Source: Streptomyces sp. NBC_01498 (GTDB taxonomy: Bacteria > Actinomycetota > Actinomycetes > Streptomycetales > Streptomycetaceae). From it: a DNA stretch of 64,000 nt. This document shows, piece by piece, positions 25,961-34,015 of this stretch (position 1 is the first letter of the stretch; each line of letters starts with the position of its first letter). The stretch lies in assembly GCF_036327775.1 (NCBI RefSeq), contig NZ_CP109598.1:496001-560000 (forward strand), written 5' to 3'. A program made the position numbers and the translations under genes. The notes under the pieces are model-generated. The model searched no databases. It was not told where the DNA came from and saw nothing but the letters and a program-made list of their open reading frames with translations.

Positions 25961-27116
25961 GACTGCGCCCACGCGGGTCGTTCGGCGCGTCGTCGTCCGG
26001 GACGGTGACGCGGATCTCCTGTGCCACGTGGTCGGAGAAGTCCTGGCCGCCCCGGAAGGTGTAGTCGGGTACGGCGAGACCGCCGGTGGTGAAAAGCCAG
26101 TCCAGCCGCCACAGTCGGGGCAGTGGGTAGTCGGACACGGGCCAGGAGAGGGCGGACAGCGGGGAGCCGCCGGGGTCGTGCGTCCGGGTGCCGGAGCCGA
26201 GCGGGGTCACCCGTTTCATCCAGGGTGAGTTGAGGTCGCCGGCGACCACGGCGGGGTGGGGGTTGCCGGCCAGGTCGGCGCGCAGGGCGCCGAGTTCCTG
26301 GTCGCGCCGGTCGTACTGTTCCCGCAGGAAGTCGCGGAAGCGGCCGGTGAGCGGGTTGTCCCCGACACGGAAGGGCACCGGGAGGTGCACGTTGTAGAAG
26401 GAGACCGTACTGCCGCCGACCCGGACGTCGGTGCGCTGGGCCCTGGCGCCCTTCCAGTACCAGTCCGTGCCGCCGCCGGAGACCGGCCGGTGGTGCTCGG
26501 CGACCACGGGCAGCCGGGAGAGGGTCAGCAACTCGCCCTCCACGGACAGGCGGTAGCCGGGGAACTCCTTGCGCAGCCGGGCCGAGTCGTCGATCCGGAC
26601 CGGCTGGTCGCCCTCCCAGTACAGGTACTCCTGGAGCAGGTACACATCGGCGGCCTGCCGGCGCAGGAAGGTGTAGAAGTCGTCCTTGTCGTCGGTCATC
26701 TGCCAGTAGTCCGTGGACCAGGCGAAGACCTTGACCGTGGTGCCCCGGGTGGTGCCCGCGTCCTCACCCCACCTCGGTCCGAGGTCGGCGAGATGGACCC
26801 CGGCCAGCAGCAGGACGACCAGGACGGCGGAGAGCCACCGGCGTACGGGCCGGGCGAGCGGGGCGAGGGCGAGGAGCAGCAGCGGCACCGCCACCAGGGT
26901 CAGGGGCGGTGTGGCCTCGACCAGCAGCCAGGGCCACCACCGACCGGCGAGCAGCAGGTGCAGGGTGAGCAGCAGGGCCCATGCCGCCGTGGCCCCGACG
27001 AGCAGCCGGGTGCCCGCGCACCAGCGGGCCCGCGCCGGTGGTGCGGTCCCGGCGTCCGGAGCGGGGGCCGATCCCCGTTCGGGCGCGGCGGCCAGGGGTT
27101 CGTTGGTCGTGGTCAT
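25956..27116 (-). CDS. Membrane-bound endonuclease/exonuclease/phosphatase-family protein
   Basis: The 386-residue product has three N-terminal hydrophobic helices (about 35-120: LLVGATAAWALLLTLHLLLA, VAVPLLLLALAPLARPV, LSAVLVVLLLAGVHLADLG). An extracytoplasmic EEP-fold domain follows with LLQEY (metal-binding Glu), FYNVHLPVPF (His), VAGDLNSPW (Asp/Asn pair) and FSDHVAQEI (catalytic Asp-His). Such proteins hydrolyse phosphodiester or phosphate bonds. Outside the membrane it might dephosphorylate a lipid-linked sugar. The ATG follows the epimerase stop within 2 nt, so the genes are co-transcribed. Confidence 0.88.
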   Translation of the reverse strand: MTTTNEPLAAAPERGSAPAPDAGTAPPARARWCAGTRLLVGATAAWALLLTLHLLLAGRWWPWLLVEATPPLTLVAVPLLLLALAPLARPVRRWLSAVLVVLLLAGVHLADLGPRWGEDAGTTRGTTVKVFAWSTDYWQMTDDKDDFYTFLRRQAADVYLLQEYLYWEGDQPVRIDDSARLRKEFPGYRLSVEGELLTLSRLPVVAEHHRPVSGGGTDWYWKGARAQRTDVRVGGSTVSFYNVHLPVPFRVGDNPLTGRFRDFLREQYDRRDQELGALRADLAGNPHPAVVAGDLNSPWMKRVTPLGSGTRTHDPGGSPLSALSWPVSDYPLPRLWRLDWLFTTGGLAVPDYTFRGGQDFSDHVAQEIRVTVPDDDAPNDPRGRSL

Positions 27117-27117
27117 C

Positions 27118-28215
27118 TCAGAAGAGCACCTTGGCGATGCCCAGGACACCCTGCCGCCAGGGGTCCCGGCTGGTGGGGCCGCCGGAAGCGCCCGGCCCAC
27201 CGGGCACGGCCTCCGTCTGCCGGCCGCGCCACCACGCGTACGTACGGAGAATGGCGTCCCGGTTCGAGAACCGGGGCCGGAAACCGAGGCATTCCCGGGC
27301 CTTGTCGACGCTGACGTACGAGTCGGCCAGCAGCTTGGACAGCAGCCGCCCGTACACCGGTGACAGCCGGGTCCGTTCCAGGGTCCGCAGCACGGCCACC
27401 GCGGGCCGGCCCGGTACGGACACCACCCGTCGGCCGTGCCCCGCCGCGTCCAGCACCGCCTGGAAGTCCTCACGCAGCGTGCCGAATTCGGCGGCGCCGA
27501 TGTTGTACGTGTCGCAGGCCAGGTCGTCCGGGGCGCGCAGCACGGTGAGGACCGCGTCCACCAGGTCCTCCAGGGCCAGCATCTGGATACGGACGTCGCC
27601 CTTGCCCAGGACCGGGAAGTGGCGGCCCTCCTCGGCCCACTGGAACAGCATGTCGAACAGTCCCATCCGGCCCGGCCCGAGGAAGGTCTTGGGCCGCAGC
27701 ACCGGCAGGCACATGCCCGCCGCGCGGAACCGCTCGGCGACCGTCTCGGCCTCGGCCTTCGCCGAGCTGTAGGGGTCGACGGGCGAGTGGGGGTAGCTCT
27801 CCGGGGTCGGGACCAGTCGAGGCAGCCCGTACACGGCTGTCGAGGAGATGTGCACCACCCGGGGAACGGCCATGGCGCGGGCCGCCTCCAGCACGGTCGT
27901 CGTGCCCTCGACGACGATCGACCGGATGTCGGCCGTCGGGTAGCTGGGCAGCGCGGAGGCGCAGTGGACCAGGGCGTCGGCGCCGTCCAGTGCGCGGGCG
28001 AGGGCTTTACGGTCCCGGATGTCGCCGGTGAACGGTACGAGGCCGGGCGCTGCCGGTACCGGGCGCCGGTCGAAGGCGCGGACCTCCTTGCCCTGTTCCA
28101 GCAGCCGTTCCACCAGGTGCGCGCCGAGCACCCCGGCGGCGCCCGTGACGGCGACGCGGTCCGGCAGCGAGGACCACCCGGGGGCCGGGGCCCCGTTCTC
28201 CTGAGGGTTCGTCAC
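27118..28215 (-). CDS. NAD-dependent epimerase/dehydratase (extended SDR)
   Basis: The 365-residue product has a Rossmann start VAVTGAAGVLGAHLVERLLE (about 21-40), a DIRD pair, the catalytic S-Y-K set (HISSTAVYG then DPYSSAKAEAE) and the C-terminal YNIGAAEFGTL. The active-site Tyr-x-x-x-Lys is present as YSSAK. The enzyme probably modifies a nucleotide sugar or similar alcohol. The GTG overlaps the aminotransferase stop by 4 bp (GTGA), making it the second gene of the operon. The exact substrate is not predictable. Confidence 0.9.
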   Translation of the reverse strand: MTNPQENGAPAPGWSSLPDRVAVTGAAGVLGAHLVERLLEQGKEVRAFDRRPVPAAPGLVPFTGDIRDRKALARALDGADALVHCASALPSYPTADIRSIVVEGTTTVLEAARAMAVPRVVHISSTAVYGLPRLVPTPESYPHSPVDPYSSAKAEAETVAERFRAAGMCLPVLRPKTFLGPGRMGLFDMLFQWAEEGRHFPVLGKGDVRIQMLALEDLVDAVLTVLRAPDDLACDTYNIGAAEFGTLREDFQAVLDAAGHGRRVVSVPGRPAVAVLRTLERTRLSPVYGRLLSKLLADSYVSVDKARECLGFRPRFSNRDAILRTYAWWRGRQTEAVPGGPGASGGPTSRDPWRQGVLGIAKVLF

Positions 28216-29642
28216 CACAGCGAGCTCACCCGCTCCCGTACGAATCGGCCCACCAAGCGGCTCATGCCCTCGGCGAGGGTGGCGTCCAGGGCGTCGAGGA
28301 ACCGCTCGACCTCTTCCGGACCGGCCACCAGTGGGGGGCTCACGATCAGCGGGCTGCGGCCGTTGAGCGTGTAGTAGGTGTAGATGTCGTGCTTGCGGTA
28401 CAGGGTGTCGATGACCGCCGCGGTGATGATCTTGGTGCGGATCAGCGGGTCCTTGGCCAGGCCGCCGGCCGGCAGTCTGCCGACGAGATCCAGGACCTTG
28501 GGCCCGCCGGACAGGAAGACACCGAACAGCGCGCCGGAGCCGCACACGTCCGTGATCAGCTCCGGATACGTCGTGCGGATGCGCTCCAGGCCCGGCCGCA
28601 GCACCGCCTCGATGGCCCGTGCCCGCGCGGGGAAGTCGTCCTCGACGGCCACGTTGATCGCCTCGATGGCCGTGGCGGTCTCCTCACCGAAGCCGTAGTA
28701 CGTCGTACTCGTGCTCTGCATCATGGCGTCCGTCATGTTGTCGTACACCTTGCGGAAGACGGGCTCCCGCGCGACGTACGCCGAGACGGAGGACTTGCCG
28801 CCGCCGAAGGACTTCGACGTGGTCACGACGTCCGGCACCAGGCCCTCGTACCGGGTGAAGTGGAACATGCTGCCGGTCTTGCCCCAGCCGGTGTAGATCT
28901 CGTCGAAGATCAGCACGATGTCCTCGGCCGTGCACAGCTCGCGCAGTCCCCGCAGGAACTCCTCCGAGCACCAGCGCATCGTGGACGCGCTGAACGGCTC
29001 GATGAGCAGGGCGTACACGTCGCTGCGCCCGCGCGCGTCGCGGGCGTCGGCCAGCGTACGGCGCACCGAGTCCAGGTCGTCGTACGCGAAGGTGCGGATG
29101 CCGGGGATGGTCGGGAAGTCGAAGTGGTTCTGCGCGCCGCCGGTGAGCCCGCCGGAGCCCAGCAGCTTGCCGTGGAAGCTGATGTCGGCCCGCAGGATCT
29201 GCCGCCGCCGGCCGCCGTGGTACTTGTACGCCAGTTTCACCGCGCCCTCGACGGCCTCCGCCCCGGAGTTCGGCAGGAACGAGCGGGTCAGGTCGCCCGG
29301 CAGCACCGCCGCCAGATTGTGGCCCAGGGCTGCCAGGTAGGGGGAGAAGTAGGTCTTGTGCACCTCCATGCGCCGCTGGTCCTGGAAGCGCTGCCGGGCC
29401 GCCAGGATGCGCGGGTGGTTGTGCCCGTGGTTCAGGACGCCCACCCCGCCGGTGAAGTCCAGGATGCTGCGGCCGTCGCGGGTGTGGACATAGGCGCCCT
29501 CGGCGTGGTCGACGAGCTCCCGGCCGAAGCCGAAGGAGGTCATCAGCCGGACCTGGCTCTTGTTGATGTATGTGCGGTAGAGCTCGTGCACTTGGTCGAC
29601 GTCAAGTTTCTCGGCCTCTTCGAGGCTGATGAGTTCCGCCAT
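28212..29642 (-). CDS. Class III PLP-dependent aminotransferase
   Basis: The 476-residue product has the class III signature: SFLPNSGAEAVEGAVKLAYK around 130, LLIEPFSASTMRW, IVLIFDEIYTGWGKTGSMFH (PLP Asp) and TTSKSFGGGKSSVSAYVARE with the Schiff-base Lys. Fold-type I enzymes of this class transaminate omega-amino groups. This one broadly resembles diaminobutyrate, ornithine and similar aminotransferases, but the substrate is not certain. Start ATG 29642 has GGGAGA 5 nt upstream. The same ribosome-site sequence (GGAGAGACCGATGG) precedes the Asd-like gene at 32546, hinting at common origin or control. It is the first gene of the minus-strand operon. Confidence 0.92.
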   Translation of the reverse strand: MAELISLEEAEKLDVDQVHELYRTYINKSQVRLMTSFGFGRELVDHAEGAYVHTRDGRSILDFTGGVGVLNHGHNHPRILAARQRFQDQRRMEVHKTYFSPYLAALGHNLAAVLPGDLTRSFLPNSGAEAVEGAVKLAYKYHGGRRRQILRADISFHGKLLGSGGLTGGAQNHFDFPTIPGIRTFAYDDLDSVRRTLADARDARGRSDVYALLIEPFSASTMRWCSEEFLRGLRELCTAEDIVLIFDEIYTGWGKTGSMFHFTRYEGLVPDVVTTSKSFGGGKSSVSAYVAREPVFRKVYDNMTDAMMQSTSTTYYGFGEETATAIEAINVAVEDDFPARARAIEAVLRPGLERIRTTYPELITDVCGSGALFGVFLSGGPKVLDLVGRLPAGGLAKDPLIRTKIITAAVIDTLYRKHDIYTYYTLNGRSPLIVSPPLVAGPEEVERFLDALDATLAEGMSRLVGRFVRERVSSLW

Positions 29643-29850
29643 CGGTCTCTCCCATCCGACATCGTTGTGGACCGCCGGTGACGAAAAGGTCGCACGGGAG
29701 AGGGAGCCGCTGCGAGGAGTTGACGGCGTCCTAAGCTGGCGCGACCAGTTGTGGACAGCCCCCGGCGGGGCACGTGGCGATACCGCTGCCGCCCCCTCGT
29801 ACCTGGTGGCGGTGTGGGCGGTCACGGCCGGGCCGTCGGCCCCGTGGTGG

Positions 29851-31014
29851 TCACGTCGTCCCGTCGGTGTCTTCGCCGTCCTTCGCCGCAGTCGGTGTCC
29901 CCGCCCGTGTCCCGGCCCCCGCCCCGTCCCCCGCCCCGGCTTCCCGGCGGCCGACGAGGAGTCCGGCCTGGAAGCGGCTGGTGGCGCCGAGATCGTCCAT
30001 GAGAGCCGAGATGTAGCGGCGGCAGGTGCGGGTGGCCATGCCGAGCCGGCGGGCGATCACTTCGTCCTTGAGCCCCATCGACATCAGGCGCAGTATCGAC
30101 GACCGCGGATCCGCGCCCGGTTGACGGCCGCCCCCGCTGTCACTCCCGCCCTCGGCCTCGGCCTCACTGTCGCTCCCGGCTTCGGTCCCGGTCCCGGTCC
30201 CGGTCCGGGTATCGGTGTCGGCCTCGGTATCGGCCTCGGTCCCGAAGGGCCTGCCGACCTGCCAGGAAGCCTCGAAGGAGCGGCGCAGATACGCCACCAG
30301 CGTCGGATCGGTGACCACGACGGCACCGGGCGGTTCGGAGCCCTTGCGCTCCATGGGCACGAACGCGATTCTGCGGTCGTAGATGATGAGCCGTTCCGGC
30401 AGTTCCTCCGCCGTACGGACCTCCGCGCCCGCCGCGCAGATGTCCCGCGCATAGGTCCGGGTGGTGAGGCTCGCCCGCGCCGTGTGCTGATAGAGCGTCC
30501 GGATACGGACACCGCGCCGCAGCATTTCCTGTGTCTGCACAAGATCCTGACGGAGAAGTTCCGCCGATCTGCCTCCGCCGGGTTGCAGACTCAACCGCTC
30601 CTCGGTGCAGCGGTGCCGCGCCAGATCGATCTCCCGGCGTACCTCGCGCACATCGTCGAGAATACGAATCGGAACATCTCGCGCCTGGGACCGCTCGGCC
30701 GACCGGTAGAGTCCGGCAAGTGAGTGGAATTCCCGGTGGATTCCCGCTATCTGAATGCGCCGGCGGGCGATCGACATCTCCAGCGGAGTCACCAGTTCTG
30801 CCTCCACGACCTCCGGGTCGAGCGGCACCACGGGACCGCATTCGCCGGAGGGGCTGAGCAGTCGCAGATCCTGGAGGATCTTGCGGGCCTCGGCGACCCG
30901 CGAGAGCTCCGCACCCAGCTGGGCGGCTATCTCCTCGTCGACGAAGACACCGGTTCGCAGCGCCGACCGGTAGGCGCGGACCTCCAGTTGACCCAATAAG
31001 ACGTGGCTGTCCAC
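29851..31014 (-). CDS. LuxR-type transcriptional regulator with TrmB/winged-helix-like N terminus
   Basis: The 387-residue product begins with a winged-helix-like region (VFVDEEIAAQLGAELSRVAE). A middle regulatory domain contains REVRREIDLARHRC and RRGVRIRTLYQHTA. The C-terminal LuxR-like helix-turn-helix is at about 310-355 (MGLKDEVIARRLGMATRTCR). This layout is common in Streptomyces cluster regulators. A low-complexity Thr/Glu/Asp/Gly linker (about 270-300) is encoded by short tandem repeats and probably acts as a flexible hinge. I use GTG 31014 because GGAGGG lies 6 nt upstream. A longer reading from 31110 has no such site. It may control the aminotransferase operon immediately downstream. 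Confidence 0.88.
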   Translation of the reverse strand: MDSHVLLGQLEVRAYRSALRTGVFVDEEIAAQLGAELSRVAEARKILQDLRLLSPSGECGPVVPLDPEVVEAELVTPLEMSIARRRIQIAGIHREFHSLAGLYRSAERSQARDVPIRILDDVREVRREIDLARHRCTEERLSLQPGGGRSAELLRQDLVQTQEMLRRGVRIRTLYQHTARASLTTRTYARDICAAGAEVRTAEELPERLIIYDRRIAFVPMERKGSEPPGAVVVTDPTLVAYLRRSFEASWQVGRPFGTEADTEADTDTRTGTGTGTEAGSDSEAEAEGGSDSGGGRQPGADPRSSILRLMSMGLKDEVIARRLGMATRTCRRYISALMDDLGATSRFQAGLLVGRREAGAGDGAGAGTRAGTPTAAKDGEDTDGTT

Positions 31015-31076
31015 GGAGCACCCTCCACTCGACGTCCCCCTGCTGTCCACTTGTTGCCGAGCCACCACAGGACACC

Positions 31077-31134
31077 CCCGATTCCCGAAACGAATCCTTT
31101 CGACCGGCATACTGCTGAAGATCCCGGAATCGGG
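31077..31134. promoter_or_regulatory. Long-spaced inverted repeat between divergent genes
   Basis: CCCGATTCC (31077-31085) and its exact complement GGAATCGGG (31126-31134) flank 40 bp between the LuxR-type gene and the small ORF at 31173. The spacing fits two operators bridged by a dimeric regulator as well as a large hairpin. No function is shown. Confidence 0.4.
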
Positions 31135-31172
31135 AGTGCCACAGAGTTGAACTCAGTCGAATGGGTGGAAAC

Positions 31173-31328
31173 ATGATGGTGAAGAACCGACACGTTCCGG
31201 CCCGCCGTACGGCGGCCCTTTTCCTCTCCGCCGGAATTCAGGAGAACACAGCCGCGACCGGAACCGTATCGCCCGGAACGGGAAAGGCCGCCGTCACCCT
31301 TACCGATGACAAATGGGATCTGGCGTAA
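31173..31328 (+). CDS. Small ORF, 51 residues, candidate secreted or precursor peptide
   Basis: The frame starts at ATG-ATG and encodes a Lys/Arg-rich beginning (MMVKNRHVPARRTA), a short hydrophobic stretch (ALFLSAG) and a polar tail ending TLTDDKWDLA. GGGTGG lies about 7 nt upstream. It is transcribed away from the LuxR-type regulator, with the inverted repeat in its promoter region. Third-position GC is lower than in neighbouring genes. I do not recognise a family. A precursor peptide or small regulator is possible. Confidence 0.4.
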   Translation: MMVKNRHVPARRTAALFLSAGIQENTAATGTVSPGTGKAAVTLTDDKWDLA

Positions 31329-31481
31329 CGGGTCACCCGTTGACCGGGATCCTCACGTTATCGGAACGAACGGCCGGAACACATCCCTGAACAACTGAAC
31401 AGGGCATCGCCCGCGCCCACCCCGCCGCCCGCACGGTCCGGTACCGGACGGCCGGTTCACCCCGGGGGCGCGCAGACGTCG

Positions 31482-32546
31482 TCAACAGGGGTCCGCGCGG
31501 CCCGGCAACGGGTGCCGGGCCAGCGAGGTGCGCGCGATCTGGAGCAGGTTGAGCGCGGCCCCGGCGCGCAGATTGTCGAAGACCACCCACAGCCAGAATC
31601 CCCGTGGGTTGTGCGGGGTGAACCGGATCCGCCCCACGTGGACGCTGTCCGGGTCGCCGAGGGTCAGCGGCGTGGGGAACGCCGCCGGGTTCCCGCCGTC
31701 GTGGACCACGACCCCGGGCAACGAGGCCAGCAGCTCCACGAGTTCCCGGCGCTCCGGCGGGGCCCCCGCCTCCACGTACACGGCCGCCGCGTGACCGTGC
31801 ACCACGGGTACGAAGACAAAGGTCGCCGCGACGTCCAGATGCGGCAGGCCGAGGATCCGGCGGGTCTCCTGCACGAGGCGCTGCTCCTCGGCACTGGACC
31901 CGTTCTCCAGCAACTCCCCCACGGCGGGCACCACGTTGAACGCCAGCGGGGAACGGAAACGGTCGGCGGGCCGGTCGGCGTCCGGGTCCTGGAGGGCGAG
32001 TTCGCTGCCCTCCAGGAGTTCCTCGACGCCATGGTGTCCCTGCCCGGAGGCCGCCTGGTACGTGCTCAGCACCACCTGGCGCAGGCCCCAGCACCGCTCG
32101 ATGCCGTGCAGCAGCCGTACCAGCGGTACGGTCAGACTGCCCGCCCCGACGACGGCCCCGACGGGGCGCCGTTCCAGCAGATGACCGTTGACCGGTGGGA
32201 CGAGCAGGGGGCTGTCCGGGTCGGTGCGGAAGGCACCGGAGCCGTCGACCACGATCCCGGCTCCCCGGGCCACCGCCGCCGGGGCCCAGCGGCGGGTGAC
32301 GGCCTCCCCGGCGCAGAAGAGGACGAGGTCGGCGTCGGCGAAGTCGACGTCGTCCAGGCGGACCACGGGCTGCGCCCGCCCCTCGACGAGGAGCTCACGT
32401 CCCGCCGACCGGGCCGAGGCGACGAGCCGGATCTCCCGGTAGCGCATTCCCAGGTCCCCGATCAGCTCGATGACGGAGGCCCCCAGGGCGCCCGTCGCGC
32501 CCACGAGGACGATGCGCGGGGCCGCGAAATCCGTGACACGTACCAT
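31482..32546 (-). CDS. Aspartate-semialdehyde-dehydrogenase-like protein lacking the catalytic cysteine
   Basis: The 354-residue product keeps the ASADH layout: Rossmann start VLVGATGALGASVIELIGD, SGAFR near 103, STYQAASGQG, FVPVVHGHAAAVYVE (active-site His region), VGRIRFTPHNPRGFWLWVV and DNLRAGAALNLLQIA. The usual NPNCST block with the nucleophilic Cys reads GAGSLT here, so Cys is replaced by Ser by alignment. An active ASADH reduces aspartyl phosphate in the lysine/threonine pathway; this copy should be unable to form the thioester. It could use another chemistry, be a binding protein or be degenerate. ATG 32546 has GGAGA 5 nt upstream. A small ORF precedes it on the same strand. Confidence 0.85.
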   Translation of the reverse strand: MVRVTDFAAPRIVLVGATGALGASVIELIGDLGMRYREIRLVASARSAGRELLVEGRAQPVVRLDDVDFADADLVLFCAGEAVTRRWAPAAVARGAGIVVDGSGAFRTDPDSPLLVPPVNGHLLERRPVGAVVGAGSLTVPLVRLLHGIERCWGLRQVVLSTYQAASGQGHHGVEELLEGSELALQDPDADRPADRFRSPLAFNVVPAVGELLENGSSAEEQRLVQETRRILGLPHLDVAATFVFVPVVHGHAAAVYVEAGAPPERRELVELLASLPGVVVHDGGNPAAFPTPLTLGDPDSVHVGRIRFTPHNPRGFWLWVVFDNLRAGAALNLLQIARTSLARHPLPGRADPC

Positions 32547-32664
32547 CGGTCTCTCCGATCTGCCCGAGCCGACCCGCGTACGGCCCCGAGCGGACCCCCG
32601 TGCGGCTGCGTGCCGGCCCGCGTACGGCTCCGTGCCGGGGCGGTCCGGCACGGGTCCTCGCCGG

Positions 32665-32811
32665 TCAGCGGGCCGCGCCGCGGGGCACCGTCGCGCCCGC
32701 TGTCACGGCGGTCGACCTCGGCACCCCGCAGGGCTCGGTGTCGCACGTCCGCACCACGCGCAGCGGGACGAACCGGGCCGTCGGGCGGATCCCGCGAGCT
32801 GTTTTCTCCAT
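32665..32811 (-). CDS. Small ORF, 48 residues, candidate precursor peptide
   Basis: The frame encodes MEKTARGIRPTARFVPLRVV, then RTCDTEPCGVP with two cysteines, then an Ala/Thr/Val/Arg-rich tail. By hand count 44 of its 48 codons end in G or C, a strong coding sign for this genome. It lies 118 nt upstream of the Asd-like gene on the same strand. The ribosome-binding site is weak. The size, the CDTEPCG core and the location beside a modified-enzyme-like gene are compatible with a small regulatory peptide or RiPP precursor, but I know no matching family. Confidence 0.5.
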   Translation of the reverse strand: MEKTARGIRPTARFVPLRVVRTCDTEPCGVPRSTAVTAGATVPRGAAR

Positions 32812-33070
32812 CCAAACCCGTGGGACGGCCCCTCGGCACTCGGCCGTGCTGTCAGCAAGTGGCCGGGCCGGTTGCGGACAGCGCCGTCGCGGGAGCGACA
32901 ACCACCACGGCACCCGTCGTCCGGAGGCCGTTCAACTGCCCGCGCCGACGCAGTTGAACGCGCGTCATCACCCGTCGGCGCGGGCGGATCCCGCTACCGG
33001 GTACGTCCGTGCCCGGGGCCCGCCGACGGGGCCCCGGTCGGCGCCGCACCGCCGTGGAGGTCGCCCGGAC
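32812..33070. other. Intergenic region, nothing recognised
   Basis: This stretch lies between the GH128 gene end and the small ORF upstream of the Asd-like gene, and should contain the promoter of the latter. I see no gene, terminator or repeat of note. Confidence 0.4.
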
Positions 33071-33943
33071 TCAGCGGCCCGCCTCGCGGTAGGCGAGTCC
33101 GGACGCGTTCGGGGTCGCGCCGTTGTAGAGCCCGGTCCGGCTGGTCTCGATGGACAGGGTGAACCAGGAGTAGCGCTCCACGTACGGCTGGCTCTCCAGC
33201 ATCGCCGTGGACGAGCGGACGAAGTCGGTCTGCTCCCGCTCGCTGGGGTAGCGGGGCGTGCCGCCGGAGAAATCGATCAGGGCGTACTCGGTGAGCCAGA
33301 TCGGCTTGCGGTAGCGGTCGTACACGGCTTGGAGATATCCGCGCAGCTGCTCGGCGGCAGCGGAGCCGAAGTCGCCGCCGTACCAGTGCAGGGGGATGAA
33401 GTCGACGCGGTAGCCGCGCGCCGCCGCCCCGGACATGAACCGGTCCAGCCAGCCGCCCGGGGTGTCGCCTCCGTAGGCGACGGAGGGCGCGCCGAGCCGC
33501 AGGCCGGTCGATTGCAGGCGCGGCCACAGGTCCAGTGCCTGTTCGACCGTCATGTCGGCCTGCGCCGCCATGTCGGGCTCGTTGAACCCCAGGAGCTGGG
33601 TGCCCTGTTGCCGGGCCTCGGCCAGCGCGGCGTCGGTGACGGACCCGGCTCCCCAGATCATCGGTACGAACTCGGTGCCGGCCGGCCGGGCGACCGTGCC
33701 CGGGTTCGAGGCCCAGCTGTAGTACCAGGACCCGCCGAGATCGGCGAGTGCCTGGGAGGCGCCCGCGACGGAGTTCACGCTCACGCCTTTACGCGAGGAG
33801 GCTGCGGCCTGGGCATGCGTGGCCGGGCCCACGAAGGACGCGCAGAGCAGCGCCAGCAGCAGGGCGAGGATCGTCAGCGGCCGACGGAAGGGGGACGGTG
33901 CGGAAGAGGACGGCAGGGAAGGGAGGGAAGAGGTTCCGTTCAC
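33071..33943 (-). CDS. Secreted GH128-type (Asl1-like) glycosyl hydrolase
   Basis: The 290-residue product has a signal peptide (about 1-47, core LTILALLLALLCASFVG, ending THAQA). The mature part is a compact TIM barrel with the family landmarks WYYSWAS, EFVPMIWG, LLGFNEPDMAAQADMT (acid/base Glu in NEPD), FIPLHWYGG and IWLTEYALIDF (nucleophile Glu). Family 128 enzymes cleave beta-1,3-glucan, a fungal wall polymer. It lies immediately downstream of a thaumatin-like gene on the same strand (72-bp gap), so the two may be co-expressed against fungal walls. Two export-signal-proximal Ser/Pro stretches are otherwise unremarkable. Confidence 0.92.
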   Translation of the reverse strand: MNGTSSLPSLPSSSAPSPFRRPLTILALLLALLCASFVGPATHAQAAASSRKGVSVNSVAGASQALADLGGSWYYSWASNPGTVARPAGTEFVPMIWGAGSVTDAALAEARQQGTQLLGFNEPDMAAQADMTVEQALDLWPRLQSTGLRLGAPSVAYGGDTPGGWLDRFMSGAAARGYRVDFIPLHWYGGDFGSAAAEQLRGYLQAVYDRYRKPIWLTEYALIDFSGGTPRYPSEREQTDFVRSSTAMLESQPYVERYSWFTLSIETSRTGLYNGATPNASGLAYREAGR

Positions 33944-34015
33944 GGAGCTCGCTCCAACGGTGTGGGGGATTCGGAACGCGGCCGTCCTCAGTGTGGGCGC
34001 GACCGGCCCCTGGTG

